This document shows positions 41,436 through 42,754 of a DNA stretch of 42,754 bases, in pieces; within the stretch, counting starts at the first letter, position 1; each line of letters begins with the position of its first letter. The notes under the pieces were generated by a model. That model searched no databases and was not told where the DNA came from. It saw only the letters and a list, made by a program, of their open reading frames with translations. Position numbers and translations under genes: made by a program. The DNA is from an uncultured Flavobacteriaceae bacterium (GTDB taxonomy: Bacteria; Bacteroidota; Bacteroidia; Flavobacteriales; Flavobacteriaceae), in contig CANMLX010000040.1 of assembly GCA_947498845.1 (NCBI GenBank), positions 1-42,754 on the forward strand, written 5' to 3'.

Positions 41436-42211
41436 AAACTGTACTTACATTATTTATCATACTTTTTACCAGTGTAAATTTCTGTGATACAAAAAATAGT
41501 GTAACACTTCCTGTTAAATTAAACCCCAATGAAGATGTTCTTGTGCTAAGAAAACTTCATGACGACTATAAGCAAAAGAGATCTCAACATGAAGAAGGAG
41601 GCCTTAAGCTGTTTGCTTTCGAAAAAAAATTAAAAGAAATTTTAGAAAATTCACAGTACCTAAATAAAGAATTATTTAAAGCATTAAGTGAAAACGATTT
41701 TTTTACAATTACATCTGAAGACGATAAGCTCATTTTAGTTTCATGGGAGATATTAGATAATGGCTGTCATCATTCATACAAATCTTTTTATAGATATAAA
41801 GATAAAGACATTTTATATGTAAATTACTTTGTCGGTAAAGAAAATACTGAGTTTTCTGAGGATAATGGCGCTTACCCATACAAAGTACATCAACTAAATG
41901 ATAATGCATATGTAACACTTAATACGCAATTAGTTTGTGGAGCTAGCAGACTTTTATCTTCTAATGTTATTCAATTTAATAATAAATCAGGAGTGATTTG
42001 TTCAGATTGTTTCGAAAATTCCGATGGTTTATACACTAGTGTAACAAGAGGAGACACAATACATTTAAAATTTGATACGGCTACCAAAGAACTATTTTAC
42101 CCAGAACGCATACCGTTAATACACGAGGGAGAAGATACTGGATTTAAGAAAACGACTGGTAAATACAAGAAATTAATATATAAGAAAGGAAAGTTTGTAA
42201 ATATTAACTAA
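41432..42211 (+). CDS. Exported protein, candidate immunity partner
   Basis: A 259-residue protein with an N-terminal export signal (MKTVLTLFIILFTSVNFC, possible lipidation at Cys18 but a poor lipobox). The mature part has a helical segment (~35-90) and beta-rich remainder, with four cysteines that could form disulfides. Its start codon overlaps the stop of the effector gene in ATGA, the tightest coupling in this cluster. The C-terminus (HEGEDTGFKKTTGKYKKLIY) is similar to the tail fragment lying just downstream at 42227-42331. The immunity role is inferred from arrangement and localisation. Confidence 0.6.
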   Translation: MKTVLTLFIILFTSVNFCDTKNSVTLPVKLNPNEDVLVLRKLHDDYKQKRSQHEEGGLKLFAFEKKLKEILENSQYLNKELFKALSENDFFTITSEDDKLILVSWEILDNGCHHSYKSFYRYKDKDILYVNYFVGKENTEFSEDNGAYPYKVHQLNDNAYVTLNTQLVCGASRLLSSNVIQFNNKSGVICSDCFENSDGLYTSVTRGDTIHLKFDTATKELFYPERIPLIHEGEDTGFKKTTGKYKKLIYKKGKFVNIN

Positions 42212-42226
42212 AAAACAAAAAAATAG

Positions 42227-42331
42227 ATTCCATATTTGGAATATAAGGAAGATGAAGAGACAGGTTTTTTAAGAGAAACAAGACAGACAATAACATTATT
42301 CTATAGTAATGGCAGGTTTATAAAAAAATAA
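42227..42331 (+). pseudogene. Orphan C-terminal fragment of a second immunity-like gene
   Basis: Thirty-four in-frame codons ending at a stop: IPYLEYKEDEETGFLRET, then RQTITLFYSNGRFIKK. They align with the C-terminus of the upstream exported protein: EDEETGF against EGEDTGF, and LFYSNGRFIKK against LIYKKGKFVNI. There is no start codon or signal peptide. It lies between that gene and vgrG and looks like the tail left after another effector-immunity pair was replaced. Confidence 0.7.
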
Positions 42332-42338
42332 TACACCT

Positions 42339-42754
42339 ATGGCACTACAATCACAAACCGAAATATACATAGGCAACACACCTATAACATCGTACAAGCG
42401 TTTTGTATTAGATCAAGGCATAAATGCACATCATTTTTTAAGTTTGGAGTGTAGAACCGATGTATTAGAAAATTTAGGCGGCGAATTATCCAATACAACC
42501 AAGAACTATCTGGGTGAAACCATAACGGTACAGGTCGCCTCGTTAAGTGAGTATTCTGGGTATAAAGCGTTGGAATTTAAAGGTGTAGTTACCTCGGTAG
42601 CCAATAAAAAAGGCTATAATAACGAGCATATAGTGACCATTACAGCAGAAAGCCCAACGGTATTAAGTGATGATGGACCACATTATAATTCGTATTTAGA
42701 TAAAACCATATCCGATATCTTGTCTGATGCCTTTCAAGGTTATGATACCTCAAA
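42339..42754 (+). CDS. tssI: VgrG/TssI spike protein, 5' part (cut by the window end)
   Basis: The first 138 codons of a VgrG-type protein. It opens MALQSQTEIYIGNTPITSYK, followed by FVLDQGINAHHFLSLECRTDVLENLG, GETITVQVASLSEY, LEFKGVVTSVANKKGYNNEHIVTITAES and ILSDAFQGYDTS. These correspond to the gp27-like N-terminal domain of VgrG. VgrG trimers form the spike that caps the TssD tube. It begins 8 bases past the orphan immunity tail and 128 bases after the intact candidate immunity gene. C-terminal features and possible fused effectors are not visible. Confidence 0.85.
   Translation, partial: MALQSQTEIYIGNTPITSYKRFVLDQGINAHHFLSLECRTDVLENLGGELSNTTKNYLGETITVQVASLSEYSGYKALEFKGVVTSVANKKGYNNEHIVTITAESPTVLSDDGPHYNSYLDKTISDILSDAFQGYDTS

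Overview
The window looks like chromosomal DNA of a marine member of the Flavobacteriaceae (Bacteroidota). The pointers are: very AT-rich sequence; Bacteroidota-type promoters (TTTG near -33, TAnnTTTG near -7); a TonB-dependent receptor with carboxypeptidase-like domains followed by a DUF5689 lipoprotein; exported GH2 and agarase/porphyranase-like GH16 enzymes; and a type VI secretion system of subtype iii (T6SSiii), which is confined to Bacteroidota.

Layout. 1-4734 (minus strand): housekeeping genes, in transcription order a glycosyltransferase, tsaC, cca, a GNAT acetyltransferase and heme A synthase, ending in a (CGCTAAT)11 repeat. 4877-5095: tRNA-Arg(ACG), a terminator and a 17-bp second copy of the tRNA 3' end. 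5449-12049: GH2 enzyme, a small foldback mobile element, a Kdo/WaaP-like kinase, a glycosyltransferase and a HYR-GH16 lipoprotein. 12090-13433: dead IS630-type transposase split by a 160-bp nested miniature element. 13592-21327 (minus strand): an accessory island of two C-terminally extended TssD (Hcp) genes, each directly followed by a different candidate effector and an exported or lipoprotein candidate immunity gene, plus older-looking exported and lipoprotein genes. 21295-26555: DUF5689 lipoprotein and TonB-dependent receptor. 26839-42754: the T6SSiii structural cluster. tssH/clpV runs leftward; tssD, tssB, tssC, tssE, tssF, a PKD protein (probably tssP), tssK, tssO, an NlpC/P60 lipoprotein, tssG, tssN, a second tssD with an effector/immunity pair, and the start of vgrG (tssI) run rightward.

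How the genes work together. TssB/TssC form the sheath, TssD the tube, TssE/F/G/K the baseplate, TssN/O/P part of the T6SSiii-specific envelope complex, ClpV recycles the sheath and VgrG is the spike. tssQ and tssR were not found here. Each of three tssD genes is coupled to its own candidate effector and immunity gene. Cell-wall targets are plausible for the effectors because all candidate immunity proteins carry export signals.

The most striking observation is a duplicated block (18041-18681 and 20665-21327). It carries the tail of the DUF5689 gene, a terminator, a heptamer repeat and the first ~135 codons of extended TssD. Beyond it, the TssD extension and the effector/immunity genes differ completely. 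This looks like modular exchange of T6SS payloads behind a conserved tube domain, with the extension as a likely effector-specific loading domain. A 34-codon orphan immunity tail just before vgrG suggests similar exchange at the second site.
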